A stretch of 42,928 bases of DNA from Candidatus Woesearchaeota archaeon (GCA_016208715.1 JACQXV010000175.1:1-42928), one strand, 5' to 3'. Shown: positions 17,156 through 25,120, numbered from the stretch's first letter. Notes: generated by a model from the sequence alone, not told the origin. Made by a program: numbers and translations.

Positions 17156-17164
17156 ATTTATAAG
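17156..17164 (+). promoter_or_regulatory. TATA box of the zinc-ribbon gene
   Basis: ATTTATAAG is centred about 26 bp before the ATG at 17187, fitting a leaderless transcript and supporting the reality of this very short gene. Confidence 0.6.
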
Positions 17165-17186
17165 AAAATGAAGCCCAAATCGCGTT

Positions 17187-17330
17187 ATGACTGGCCAGCG
17201 TACTGAAAAGAGCCTGCAGGGAGTCGCATCCGAGGATAAAGAAAAGCGGTGCCCAGAGTGTGGCAGCAAGAACCTTGTCATGCAGGGACATGAATTGCTT
17301 TGCAAGGATTGTGGACTAATTATCGAGTAA
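17187..17330 (+). CDS. Free-standing TFB-type zinc-ribbon mini-protein
   Basis: A 47-residue protein. After a 20-residue polar lead it consists only of a zinc ribbon: CPECGSKNLVMQGHELLC followed by KDCGLIIE and a stop. The pattern CPEC...CKDCGLII is the B-ribbon of TFB, including the typical KDCGL ending, and it matches the ribbon of the full TFB at 6448. The linker and cyclin folds are absent. A free ribbon could dock on RNA polymerase and modulate TFB recruitment, or it could be the leftover of a TFB paralogue; the intact promoter and correct stop favour function. A family C repeat follows. Confidence 0.7.
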   Translation: MTGQRTEKSLQGVASEDKEKRCPECGSKNLVMQGHELLCKDCGLIIE

Positions 17331-17394
17331 TTATCGAGCAATGAATCGCGAACGTATGGCTGACAGCATCTCTGAACAGAACTCTAAAAGAGAG

Positions 17395-17535
17395 GCATTT
17401 GTTTAGCAGACTGCTTCGCAGCGTCGCTACCACGCTCACCATACGGGGTTAGCTGATTAACGACCTGAGAATAGTGCGAGACGCTGTAAGAACCGTTAGC
17501 TCGCAGGCCGGTAGCGACGCTTACTAAACAAATGC
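17395..17535 (+). repeat. Family C palindromic element (copy C2)
   Basis: Terminal inverted repeats GCATTTGTTTAGCA and TTACTAAACAAATGC. Inner complementary arms are GCAGCGTCGCTACC and GGTAGCGACGC. It ends 13 bp before the PEP carboxylase start, so it may shape that gene's leader. Confidence 0.75.
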
Positions 17536-17547
17536 AAAGAGGGCATC

Positions 17548-19104
17548 ATGTCTCGAAGCATTCATGCTTCATCAGCAACAGTCATCACGCGGCGCGGGCT
17601 CAGCATTCCAGCCACGATGGCAACGCAGCACCCAGATCATGCATCAAGACCGTTCTTTGCCGAACATGAATTTCTCAGTGCCACTGATGAGGTTAAGGAG
17701 GCAGTTATTGCATTTCGAGATCTTGGATGCCATGAAGTTCTCTGGGACTGGCAAGGAACATTCGTTGACGAAAGTGTTGTGGACCGCTTCTACTCAGATT
17801 ACTTAGATTACTTTCGCACAAAGCAGCTGGGTCGTGATGTATTTGTAAGTTTTTACCTGCCCCTCATCTGGAAGGAATCGCCTGTCCGCACCAGGCGCGC
17901 TTACTCCACCATCATTAGCGCCTCTGATACGGCGCGTGATATGAAGTTCCACGCTCCCGCGGTGTTTGAGGTGGTGATCCCTATGACTGATCAAGGAGAA
18001 AAAATGATGCGCGTCGTGTCTGACTACAACACGGTCGTTGCAGCAGCACGCGATTCGCTCCACAGAGACTGTGGACCGAAACTTGTCAGCATCATTCCGT
18101 TCATAGAAGACATCTACCACTGCTTCGGCTCCCCAAGCATTATAAGCGATTTCGTTAACAGCTATCAATCAAAATTTCGCTGCAAGATCGATTACCTTCG
18201 ACCGCTCATCAGCAGAAATGATGCTGCGCTCGTTGGAGGGCTTATACCCGCCGTGATGGCAACGAAGGCCGCTCTCGCGCAGTATGCCAGATTCGAAAAA
18301 CACACCGGCATCAAGGTTTATCCAATCATCGATGCCGGCAGCAGCATATTTCGGGGAGGACTATCTCCTTCGAGCATTCACCTCTTTCTATCGACGTATC
18401 CAGGTGCAAAAACAGTCACCATCCAATCCGCGTTCCGCTATGATCATGACATTGCACACGTCAAATCAGCCATCAGAAAACTCAATGAGCAAATTCCAAA
18501 AACCAAACCACAATTCATTGACGGCCAAACAATCCAAGAATGCGGCCAGCTCTGTGCATTGTTTTCATCATTCTACAAAAAAACCAGCAAGAACATCGCA
18601 AAGACCATTATCGAGCTTTCCGATAACATTCCTGCCAGGCGCGAACGAGCGAAGCCAACCGAACAACAAAGCACAATGAACATTGCTTCAGAAAGAAAAC
18701 AACCGTTGCCTGACTCTGTCAGATTTACCGCAATGTGCTATTCTCTGGGAATCCCTCCAGAAGTCATCGGTACAGGAAGAGGAATTCTTGAAGCGATCCG
18801 CACCGAAAAGATAAAGACGCTTGAACGAGTGTATCCGACGATTAAAGAAGAACTTTTGTGTGCGGGTCATTACCTCAATAAAGAAAACCTTGCGTTCCTT
18901 TGTGACCTTAGTGATGCGTGGAGTGACGTTAAGAAAGATGTCTCGCTGATTGAAGATTATCTTGGCAAAACGCTCGGGCCGACAACGACAAGCCAGGTCT
19001 TGCACCGCAACCACACCTCAAATGTGTTCCACTTGTGGCGGGCGAAGGAGGACGTGCGCGAAGATCTGATGAAGGCGGCGCGATTGCGAAGATTCTTGGG
19101 TTAG
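17548..19104 (+). CDS. ppcA: Phosphoenolpyruvate carboxylase, archaeal type
   Basis: Carboxylates phosphoenolpyruvate to oxaloacetate, an anaplerotic step. At 518 residues it matches the short archaeal PpcA family, not the 900-residue bacterial enzyme. The diagnostic start IPATMATQHPDHASRPFF is present (family form STQHPDN). It is followed by LGCHEVLWDWQGTFVD and a central FRGGLSP segment. The ATG at 17548 (MSRSIHASS) gives about 20 residues before the first conserved motif, slightly longer than usual. Family C repeat C2 sits immediately upstream, and no TATA box is seen between repeat and start, so transcription may initiate within the repeat. Confidence 0.93.
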   Translation: MSRSIHASSATVITRRGLSIPATMATQHPDHASRPFFAEHEFLSATDEVKEAVIAFRDLGCHEVLWDWQGTFVDESVVDRFYSDYLDYFRTKQLGRDVFVSFYLPLIWKESPVRTRRAYSTIISASDTARDMKFHAPAVFEVVIPMTDQGEKMMRVVSDYNTVVAAARDSLHRDCGPKLVSIIPFIEDIYHCFGSPSIISDFVNSYQSKFRCKIDYLRPLISRNDAALVGGLIPAVMATKAALAQYARFEKHTGIKVYPIIDAGSSIFRGGLSPSSIHLFLSTYPGAKTVTIQSAFRYDHDIAHVKSAIRKLNEQIPKTKPQFIDGQTIQECGQLCALFSSFYKKTSKNIAKTIIELSDNIPARRERAKPTEQQSTMNIASERKQPLPDSVRFTAMCYSLGIPPEVIGTGRGILEAIRTEKIKTLERVYPTIKEELLCAGHYLNKENLAFLCDLSDAWSDVKKDVSLIEDYLGKTLGPTTTSQVLHRNHTSNVFHLWRAKEDVREDLMKAARLRRFLG

Positions 19105-19137
19105 CAAAGACGAAACAATTGAAGCGCTAAAAGAGTC

Positions 19138-19234
19138 GGCTCTGTCCCGAGTGTGCCGCTGCCTGAGATATTCACTGCTGGCAGAGCAGCGAGAGCAGCG
19201 TACTGGCCAAGCGCAAGCGAGATTCAGGGCAGCC
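19138..19234 (-). repeat. Family B palindromic element, short variant (copy B6, inverted)
   Basis: Near-identical, inverted counterpart of B1: starts GGCTCTGTCCCGAGTGTGCC and ends GCGAGATTCAGGGCAGCC. It shares the CACTGCTGGCAGAGCAGCG interior with B1, which distinguishes the short variant. Confidence 0.8.
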
Positions 19235-19264
19235 AAAAAATTCCTAAGATTTATAAATCACATA

Positions 19265-19777
19265 ATGAAAACGACCGTTATGAACGTCAATTTTAGAACA
19301 CTTGGCTCTGTACTTGTTGGGTTTTCCATCATCTTACTTTTTATACTCGGATTCGTCAAAAGCGATATCGATGAACAAGGGAAGGTCCTGTGCGAAAAAT
19401 TCCATGAGAACAACCTTCCAATGAGTGAATGCCCGGCACACAATAGCAACGTTTCCTGGATGGTCATGTCGGCATTTGCGATAGGGTTTGTCATGCTGGT
19501 ATTTGGGGTATACATGATCTTCATGGCCGAGCCATTCGGACCCACTAGCAACTTAAAACGCGAGTTTAAGGAGGTTGACACGGCACAGCTTGACGAAGAA
19601 GAGCGCAGGATATATGAAATCCTCAAATCTAAAGGAGGTTCAAGCTTTCAAGGGGATTTGCTGAAAGAAACCGAATTTAGCAAAGTTAAGGTTACCCGCA
19701 TACTCGATCGCATGGAGATGAAAGACGTCCTTGAACGAAAGCGCCGCGGAATGACCAACATTATTATTCTTAAGTAA
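19265..19777 (+). CDS. Membrane-anchored winged-helix protein
   Basis: A 170-residue protein with two transmembrane helices near residues 14-34 and 64-86, separated by an extracellular-looking loop with two cysteines. Its cytoplasmic tail (about 105-170) looks like a MarR/TrmB-type winged helix (EEERRIYEILKSKGGSSFQ, LLKETEFSKVKVTRILDRME, VLERKRRGMTNIIILK). Such archaeal proteins are thought to couple an external signal to transcription; the target is unknown. A TTTATAAAT box at about 19249 would place the RNA start near 19278, so the in-frame ATG at 19280 is an alternative leaderless start. Confidence 0.8.
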   Translation: MKTTVMNVNFRTLGSVLVGFSIILLFILGFVKSDIDEQGKVLCEKFHENNLPMSECPAHNSNVSWMVMSAFAIGFVMLVFGVYMIFMAEPFGPTSNLKREFKEVDTAQLDEEERRIYEILKSKGGSSFQGDLLKETEFSKVKVTRILDRMEMKDVLERKRRGMTNIIILK

Positions 19778-19988
19778 TTTTTATAATAATCTTTTTCGTC
19801 ACAGTCAAATAATATTAGTTGAGCGCCGTACATGCCATCCGGTCTGTGACCGGTGGAAAGCTCAGCTTCTAATCGAGTGCAAAAAATTCTAGGCAAATAA
19901 CATTCTTAACATGGCTTGAAACTAGTTTCACCAATACATCCATAAGCTGTTTCCTTTTTGTATTCTATATTGGAGGATTTTACATACA

Positions 19989-20741
19989 ATGACATCAGAC
20001 GAAACAATGACCTTAGACGAAAATAACAATTCGAGTTGGGAAAACTTGACAATGGCCCTGTTCATTGCGGCGCTGTTCATAGTCGCATTCAATGCATACC
20101 AACTGCAAATGGCTGTTGGCATGGCTCAAACAATACAACCTTGGGCGGCATATAATTCTGGAAATTCTGGAGAAGCACTTACGGGCAGCGCTACAAAGAC
20201 TGTGACAAGTTCACAAAATCTTGCAGATGCTCCTGACATCATACCAAGGGGCGTTCCGGCTGTTTATGGAAAAGAGCTCGGCGTAAGCTTTGATGATGTA
20301 TCTGCAGCGACTCCACAGAAGACCGAGGCAGCGATTCAGAAACTGGGAGCATTAGACGATAAGATAACCTTGTCTGGTGAAGACAAGCAAAGATACATCG
20401 CGATCGCGGGAAGCATCAGCTGCGAGTATTGTTGCGGTGCCTCAGCCATTATCAATAAGAATGGTGATGCTGCCTGCGGATGCGCGCACAGTTACGCCAT
20501 GAGAGGGTTGGCCAAATATCTTATCAGAAACCACGGCAGCGAGTACTCGAATGACGAGATCCTTGAGGAGTTAGGCAAGTGGAAGACCCTTTTCTTTCCG
20601 GGTGCAATCACTGCGAAAGCGAGTGTCCTGCAACAGCAGGGCATAGAACTCAACTACATCAACCTGGCCTCAAACAAGTACAGAGGAATTGAGAGTAAAG
20701 CAGCTGCTGGAAGCGGTGCGGGCATGGTTGGAGGCTGCTAA
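19989..20741 (+). CDS. Membrane-anchored cysteine-motif protein of a metal-handling cluster
   Basis: First gene of a tight cluster to 23124, with a GGAGG ribosome-binding site upstream. The 250-residue protein has one signal-anchor helix at about 20-42, then an extracellular low-complexity stretch. A folded domain around residues 140-210 carries CEYCCG and, 16 residues on, ACGCAHSYAMRGLAKYLI. This resembles PCYCGC-type metal-binding lipoprotein motifs (resemblance, not a firm family call). The protein ends in MVGGC at the extreme C-terminus, as does the next protein. A metal-binding or sulphur-exchange role outside the membrane is inferred from the cysteines and neighbours. Confidence 0.7.
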   Translation: MTSDETMTLDENNNSSWENLTMALFIAALFIVAFNAYQLQMAVGMAQTIQPWAAYNSGNSGEALTGSATKTVTSSQNLADAPDIIPRGVPAVYGKELGVSFDDVSAATPQKTEAAIQKLGALDDKITLSGEDKQRYIAIAGSISCEYCCGASAIINKNGDAACGCAHSYAMRGLAKYLIRNHGSEYSNDEILEELGKWKTLFFPGAITAKASVLQQQGIELNYINLASNKYRGIESKAAAGSGAGMVGGC

Positions 20742-20743
20742 TA

Positions 20744-21064
20744 ATGGAAGTAGACGAATGCTGTAAAAATAAACCGGCTAAATCAAGCGGGGGCGAAAAC
20801 ATGAAAAACTACCTAATTGTCGGAATGATGGTGCTGATCTTATTGATATCGGTTGTCCAGGCATTTCAGATCAAATCTCTGAAAACCGCGCTGAGTGGAA
20901 ATGCGGTGCGTTCCACTGGCGCTGGCGCGAACGCTGGTGGAGCGGCCAACGCGGGTGGAGAGACATATGAAGAAATGATGGCACGCATGCATCCTGATCA
21001 AGTTGCGGCAAAGAGCGGTGGGAGCGGCGGAAATTCCCTGCCAACAATGGTTGGAGGCTGCTGA
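20744..21064 (+). CDS. Small single-pass protein ending in MVGGC
   Basis: A 106-residue protein two bases after the previous stop. It begins MEVDECCKNK (a CC pair), has one transmembrane helix at about 22-41 (YLIVGMMVLILLISVVQAF), then a glycine/alanine/asparagine-rich linker. A short acidic/methionine segment (ETYEEMMARMHPDQ) and the C-terminal NSLPTMVGGC complete it. The shared MVGGC tail with the upstream protein suggests a common anchoring, processing or metal-transfer step. An alternative start at the internal ATG at 20801 (MKNYLIVGMM) has a GGGGGCG run upstream. Confidence 0.65.
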   Translation: MEVDECCKNKPAKSSGGENMKNYLIVGMMVLILLISVVQAFQIKSLKTALSGNAVRSTGAGANAGGAANAGGETYEEMMARMHPDQVAAKSGGSGGNSLPTMVGGC

Positions 21065-21066
21065 AA

Positions 21067-21240
21067 ATGTTCAGCATGTTCAGCATTTTCAAAAAAAGGG
21101 ATCCGGTGTGTGGAATGAAGGAAGAAAAAGGAGAGGGAATCACCAAGGACGGCAACTGGTTTTGCTCTGCCAAGTGCGTGCAAGAGTTTGAGAAAGGTTC
21201 TACCAGCCAGCGCAACAAGCACCACGGCTGCTGCCATTAA
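21067..21240 (+). CDS. YHS/TRASH-type metal-binding mini-protein
   Basis: A 57-residue protein two bases after the previous stop. DPVCGM, then WFCSAKCVQEFEK, is the YHS pattern (CGM...FCSxxCxxxFE) found beside copper-transport ATPases and oxygenases. A second metal-like tail, HHGCCH, closes the protein. It is probably a cytoplasmic copper or iron chaperone/sensor for the cluster. It falls below common ORF-length cut-offs but has a convincing domain and perfect operon spacing. Confidence 0.8.
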   Translation: MFSMFSIFKKRDPVCGMKEEKGEGITKDGNWFCSAKCVQEFEKGSTSQRNKHHGCCH

Positions 21241-21270
21241 GAGCGATAGTGAGAGAGTGAGAGCGCCACC

Positions 21271-21750
21271 ATGAAAAAAAACCAATTGATGATCGGCGGG
21301 ATCGCCCTCGCAATCATTGTCGTTTTCCTCGTTGGGTTTGTCTTTGTAGGTGAAAGTCAAACAGGCACTGGTCTTGCAGGAGAGCAAGCAATCGTCTACA
21401 AGTCACAAACGTGTGGGTGCTGTGACGTGTACGTTGGGTACCTGAAGAATCGCGGCGAACTCAATGTTGAAGCCATCCAGACCGATGATCCTGTACAGGT
21501 AAAGAAGAAGTTTGGCATTCCCTCTCAATTGCAGAGCTGCCACACGACGATGATTGGCGGATACTTTGTTGAAGGACATGTCCCATTAGAAGCAGTAGAA
21601 AAACTCCTGCGTGAAAAGCCAGACATTGCGGGAATCGCACTACCAGGAATGCCGTCAGGTGCGCCTGGCATGCTCGGCGGAAAAGAAGGACCGTTTGTAA
21701 TATACGCCGTTAACAAAGATGGAACGTACAGAGAGTTTATGAAGATGTGA
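21271..21750 (+). CDS. DUF411 family metal-binding protein
   Basis: This 159-residue protein has an amino-terminal signal anchor (about 7-27). It then shows the DUF411 hallmarks: YKSQTCGCCDVYVGYLKN, SQLQSCHTTMIGGYFVEGH, VPLEAVEKLLREKPDIAGI and ALPGMPSGAPGM. DUF411 proteins are extracytoplasmic and associated with copper homeostasis. The CGCC and SCHT motifs are the expected metal ligands and are intact. Its position amid YHS and CH-rich proteins fits copper sequestration or delivery. Confidence 0.88.
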   Translation: MKKNQLMIGGIALAIIVVFLVGFVFVGESQTGTGLAGEQAIVYKSQTCGCCDVYVGYLKNRGELNVEAIQTDDPVQVKKKFGIPSQLQSCHTTMIGGYFVEGHVPLEAVEKLLREKPDIAGIALPGMPSGAPGMLGGKEGPFVIYAVNKDGTYREFMKM

Positions 21751-21780
21751 GTATCGGGACTGGATGCCCCGGTGACGACA

Positions 21781-22323
21781 ATGAAAAAAAATGGAATTAA
21801 AAAGCTTCTTTTACTATTTTTAGTCTCTGTCATCTTTTTGGTTCCAGAAGTTCATGCGCATTGTCCACTCTGCACTGCTGGTGCGGCCGCTGCCGCTGCA
21901 GGAGCGGTGTGGCTTGGCGTCAGTTCAATAGTTGTCAGTTTCCTGATCGGAGCATTCGCTGTCTCGACCGGCTGGTGGTTCTCAAAGTTTCTCAAGAAGA
22001 AATACATCCCCTTTCAGCGCGCGGGTATCGTCACACTCGCGTTTGTAACGACAGTGGTGCCGCTCATGCCGATCATGAGCACAACACGGCCCGTTTTTAT
22101 CTCTCTTGCTGGCGATTACGGCTCCTTGCTAAACCGAACGTACTTGGTGAATTACTCGCTCGTCGCGAGTATCATTGGAGGCCTTATCGTTTGCATCACC
22201 CCCTGGCTGAGCAGCCTGATCACTAAAAAACGCGCAGGCAAGCAAATTCCATACCAAGGAATCATGCTCACGTTTCTATTTTTAAGTCTTGGCGGAGTGT
22301 TCATCCAGCTGGTGATCGCATGA
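21781..22323 (+). CDS. Membrane protein with HCPLC motif
   Basis: A 180-residue polytopic protein. A signal-like helix (about 8-24) is followed directly by HAHCPLCTAGAAAAAAGAVW, placing a CPLC pair at the membrane surface. Three more helices follow near 45-63, 78-98 and 122-145, with a last one near 160-178. No known family is assigned. The CPLC pair next to an alanine-rich helix suggests a thiol/metal relay with neighbouring proteins. Its stop overlaps the next start (ATGA), indicating translational coupling. Confidence 0.75.
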   Translation: MKKNGIKKLLLLFLVSVIFLVPEVHAHCPLCTAGAAAAAAGAVWLGVSSIVVSFLIGAFAVSTGWWFSKFLKKKYIPFQRAGIVTLAFVTTVVPLMPIMSTTRPVFISLAGDYGSLLNRTYLVNYSLVASIIGGLIVCITPWLSSLITKKRAGKQIPYQGIMLTFLFLSLGGVFIQLVIA

Positions 22324-22784
22324 ACGCGCTCTTTCTTGTCGTAGCGACAATCAGCCTCTTGTTTGTGGTCTTGCTTGCAGTAAAAGAAATTGCGCGCACC
22401 AGGATCAAAAAAGAATTTTGCGTCATCTGCGCAGCAGTAAGCCTTACATGGATAGGTTTACTGGCAGCAAACTTGCTTGGCATATTCGAAGATAAAACAC
22501 TCATCGCGCTGTTGATGGGACAAAGTGTCGTCGGTATATTCTATCTTGTCGAATCGAAGGCAGCAAAAAATCTCAAGCTCTTCAGGCTTCCATTCCTCCT
22601 CACATCGACAACAATCGCGTACATAGCCCTGCAAGTCCCACAAGGCAGCATGTCTGCAATATTGTCTGTAATATTTCTTCTGGCAGCATTGTGGACAGCT
22701 TTCATATTCCTATATCTTTACAAGAACAACAAGAATGTTCACTCAGTCGTTAAACGCATAGTCAAGTGCTGCAGAAACTGGTGA
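22320..22784 (+). CDS. Four-helix membrane protein with FCVIC motif
   Basis: A 154-residue protein starting inside the stop of the preceding gene. Helices lie near 2-21, 35-55, 62-78 and 88-131 (the last probably two). An FCVICAAVS segment puts a CxxC pair at a membrane boundary, reminiscent of the CxxC of vitamin-K-epoxide-reductase-like proteins, but the full family signature is not visible. It ends VKCCRNW. Likely a membrane thiol-redox or metal partner of the upstream HCPLC protein. Confidence 0.7.
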   Translation: MNALFLVVATISLLFVVLLAVKEIARTRIKKEFCVICAAVSLTWIGLLAANLLGIFEDKTLIALLMGQSVVGIFYLVESKAAKNLKLFRLPFLLTSTTIAYIALQVPQGSMSAILSVIFLLAALWTAFIFLYLYKNNKNVHSVVKRIVKCCRNW

Positions 22785-22789
22785 TTCAT

Positions 22790-23026
22790 ATGACGAGCCT
22801 GTACGAAAAAATAAGACACAATCATGCCTTGCTCATGCTGATCTGCTGCGCAGTTCCCATCATACTGCTTCTCGTGGCCGTGTACGCATTTGCCGTCGAC
22901 AGACAATACATATTTTGGGCGATGCTTCTATTGTGCCCCGCGATGCACTTCATAATGATGAAAGACATGCACAAACACCCCGCACCACAAGAAGAACAGA
23001 AGAAAGGAAAAGGTGGCTGTCATTGA
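22790..23026 (+). CDS. Small membrane protein with CH-rich tail (DUF2933-like)
   Basis: A 78-residue protein with two helices (about 13-32 and 38-54) and a histidine/methionine-rich end: PAMHFIMMKDMHKH, then GKGGCH at the C-terminus. This resembles DUF2933-type small proteins found beside copper genes. An ATG at 22790 preceded by GGTGATTC was chosen over a frame starting inside the previous gene. Confidence 0.7.
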   Translation: MTSLYEKIRHNHALLMLICCAVPIILLLVAVYAFAVDRQYIFWAMLLLCPAMHFIMMKDMHKHPAPQEEQKKGKGGCH

Positions 23027-23124
23027 GCTTTTATGAACAATACAAGACACACATTCATTTGGGAATATTCATGGCATTTACGCTCGTCATGCTTGTGATA
23101 ATGCACCCCTCTTGGTTCAAGTAG
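23023..23124 (+). CDS. Very small single-pass membrane protein
   Basis: A possible TTG start at 23023 overlaps the previous stop (TTGA). It gives 33 residues: SFYEQYKTHIHLGIFMAFTL and a continued hydrophobic helix ending MHPSWFK. Histidines at both membrane edges fit the cluster's theme. The start codon is uncertain and the gene is reported with caution. Confidence 0.4.
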   Translation: MSFYEQYKTHIHLGIFMAFTLVMLVIMHPSWFK

Positions 23125-23624
23125 AACCGAAACTGCTCTCTGATTACGGCAACAGTCGCCTATTTTTGCTTTTTGTGATTGTTTTATGAATTAGAAGGGA
23201 GAGAATAAAAAATCTCCGACAATAGGTACGTGGAAAGCTTAGACAAACTTCGCCTTAAGCTTAACGACCAGCACAATTTCCGCCACCGCCTTATTGCGAG
23301 GGATGAAAGTTAATTCATTGACGCCGACAAGGGGGTTGTCCCTTACGGGGAATGTCGGCCATCAACAAACGATATCCACTCACGAGCGGGCTGTGGCGGA
23401 AATTGAGCGAAGATGCGCGTAGCGCGTCTGAGCGGTGCTGGTCAAACATTCTACATCAGAGCTTTTCAATAACGCCTTACAAACGAAACTATTAAAAACT
23501 TCTTCAGAGAAAGAATCTTTTGTGTTGCACGTGAAAGTGTTTATTTCAACACTCGACAGCCCAACAACACTGCCTGAATTCGCATAAAGCGCGGCTCATA
23601 GAATCAACTGTTACACCGATTAAC
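23125..23624. other. Intergenic region holding palindromic element D
   Basis: No gene is seen. Apart from element D (23261-23441) there is an AAAAAATCTCC/GGGAGAGAATA area near 23200 and a short promoter-like AT stretch before the HAD gene. Confidence 0.4.
23261..23441. repeat. Nested palindromic element D
   Basis: Outer arms GACCAGCAC (23261-23269) and GTGCTGGTC (23433-23441). The next arms are CAATTTCCGCCAC and GTGGCGGAAATTG, and an inner pair GCCGAC/GTCGGC flanks GGGGGTTGTCCCTTACGGGG. An ATGCGCGTAGCGCGT hairpin lies in the right spacer. Single copy in this window; the form is like families B and C but the sequence is unrelated. Confidence 0.7.
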
Positions 23625-24227
23625 ATGGTTATCAAAGCAATCATTTTCGACATGGCGGGCGTTCTTTTGCGCAGCGTCTTCAAGTCATCGTTCGCACTTG
23701 AGCTGCAACAGAAGTTGGGCGTGAGCCAGGAGCGGTTTATTTCTGCACGCAAGAATCAGTGGTACAAGTTCGCGCGTGGGGAGATTGATGAGGAGACGTT
23801 CTGGAGGAGATTTCTTGCAGAGCTTGGCGTGAAAGAAGATTACAAGCAGTTGTCAAAGCGAATATACAACTCATTTGAAGCTATGCCCGCAACACTAGAT
23901 CTCCTCAAAGAGCTCAAACGACATTATCGCCTCGCGATCCTCTCCAATAGCTCCCGCGAATGGGGCGATTACTGTGTCAAAAAATATCTTTTCAACAAGC
24001 TCTTTGATGCAATAATTCTTTCCTGCAACGAAGGCATTACAAAACCCGCACCCGATATCTTCTTAATCGCTGCTGAAAGGCTCGGTGTCACGACAGCAGA
24101 ATGCGTGTTCATCGATGACAAGCAGACGAACGTGGATGCCGCACGATCTGTCGGCATGATCGGGATAAGGTTCGAGAGCCCGGGGCAATTACGTGAAGAA
24201 CTGATGAAAGTCGGTGTCAAGCTGTAG
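23625..24227 (+). CDS. HAD-superfamily hydrolase
   Basis: A 200-residue cytoplasmic phosphatase-like protein. Motif I is FDMAGVLL: the nucleophile Asp is present but the second Asp of DxD is replaced by alanine or glycine, a variant common in HAD-IA 'FDxGGV' proteins. Motif II is ILSNSS, motif III lysine is in GITKPAPDIF, and motif IV is FIDDKQTNVDAA. A helical cap of about 70 residues makes it a subclass IA enzyme. The substrate cannot be predicted; it is transcribed alone. Confidence 0.9.
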   Translation: MVIKAIIFDMAGVLLRSVFKSSFALELQQKLGVSQERFISARKNQWYKFARGEIDEETFWRRFLAELGVKEDYKQLSKRIYNSFEAMPATLDLLKELKRHYRLAILSNSSREWGDYCVKKYLFNKLFDAIILSCNEGITKPAPDIFLIAAERLGVTTAECVFIDDKQTNVDAARSVGMIGIRFESPGQLREELMKVGVKL

Positions 24228-24431
24228 CCACAGCTGTCTGCCTTCTTGCACATTCTATAAATTCTTACATCGTCGTAGACTGGTGATGATTCGGCAGTCA
24301 AGTCAGCAAGAATTCCGCATTTCTTGTGATTCTGCCCACCAATTTAATATACTAGTTTATGGCACACGTTGCGACAAGATTAGCAGTTCACGTGCTTTGG
24401 AACTGGAAACGGAGTGAGAGAGGTGACCACA

Positions 24432-24881
24432 ATGAATACAATGAAGAGGGTTAAAAGCGGACTTGCCATGCTCGTTATTTCTGCGTCGTTGGAGGGTTGT
24501 TCCTCGGCACCCTTAAAGCCTGCCTGTCCAAAACAACTGGTCGATTTCGACAAGCCGCCCACTTATGAGACGGGGACGATCAGCATTGACCAGAATCCCA
24601 GCCATTGCAATAAGCCGACCGTCGAGATGAATCTGTTCGGCTACAATATCATGTGCAGTCCTGAACATTACTTCGAGCACGACAGCCGGATAGGAGATCT
24701 GCTCGTATGGGACGATGTCACCTACTCGGATGATAACATGGACGGAAGACCCGACAGCGTTTACGTGCCCCGCGTCGGCGAACTGCAACCGCTGGAGCAG
24801 CAAGTGAAGCTCTATGCGGAGACGCTCAAGATGTTGCGCAAGGATTACATCCACCGGCTGTGGGAGAAACGGTGGAAATGA
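24432..24881 (+). CDS. Lipoprotein of unknown function
   Basis: A 149-residue protein with a lipoprotein signal peptide (KR start, hydrophobic core, lipobox SLEGC with Cys at about 23). The mature part has four more cysteines and a calcium-like acidic stretch SDDNMDGRPDSVYVPRVGE, then a basic helix at the end. The ATG at 24432 follows a GAGGTGA ribosome-binding site at 24419-24425, which decides the start. No family recognised. Confidence 0.75.
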   Translation: MNTMKRVKSGLAMLVISASLEGCSSAPLKPACPKQLVDFDKPPTYETGTISIDQNPSHCNKPTVEMNLFGYNIMCSPEHYFEHDSRIGDLLVWDDVTYSDDNMDGRPDSVYVPRVGELQPLEQQVKLYAETLKMLRKDYIHRLWEKRWK

Positions 24882-25102
24882 ACACATCGCAGTGAACACG
24901 AGAATTGACTCGTCTTGCCTCGTGTCGATTTTTGCTGGCATGAGCACTTAGCTGTGCAGGACGTCTTGTCGGTCCGGCTTCCTAAATTCACGTTCGCAAC
25001 GCAGAGATGTTTTGTACAGTTTAAACTTCCCCCTGCTTTCGATCGGCGCATCTTCGCGACGCACTCTTGGCACAGCTTGGGCTTCTGGAAATTCTCTTCC
25101 AT
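24845..25102 (-). CDS. Possible cysteine-rich small protein
   Basis: An 85-codon frame begins 18 bp after the EEP nuclease stop on the same strand. The amino end (KPKLCQECVAKM, then LNCTKHLC) looks like a zinc-ribbon. The later part (TSCTAKCSCQQK, SCSLRC) is low-complexity, and the last 12 codons overlap the convergent lipoprotein gene. No good ribosome-binding site. It may be chance. Confidence 0.3.
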   Translation of the reverse strand: MEENFQKPKLCQECVAKMRRSKAGGSLNCTKHLCVANVNLGSRTDKTSCTAKCSCQQKSTRGKTSQFSCSLRCVHFHRFSHSRWM

Positions 25103-25120
25103 GCTGCTCTTCTGGAGGCG

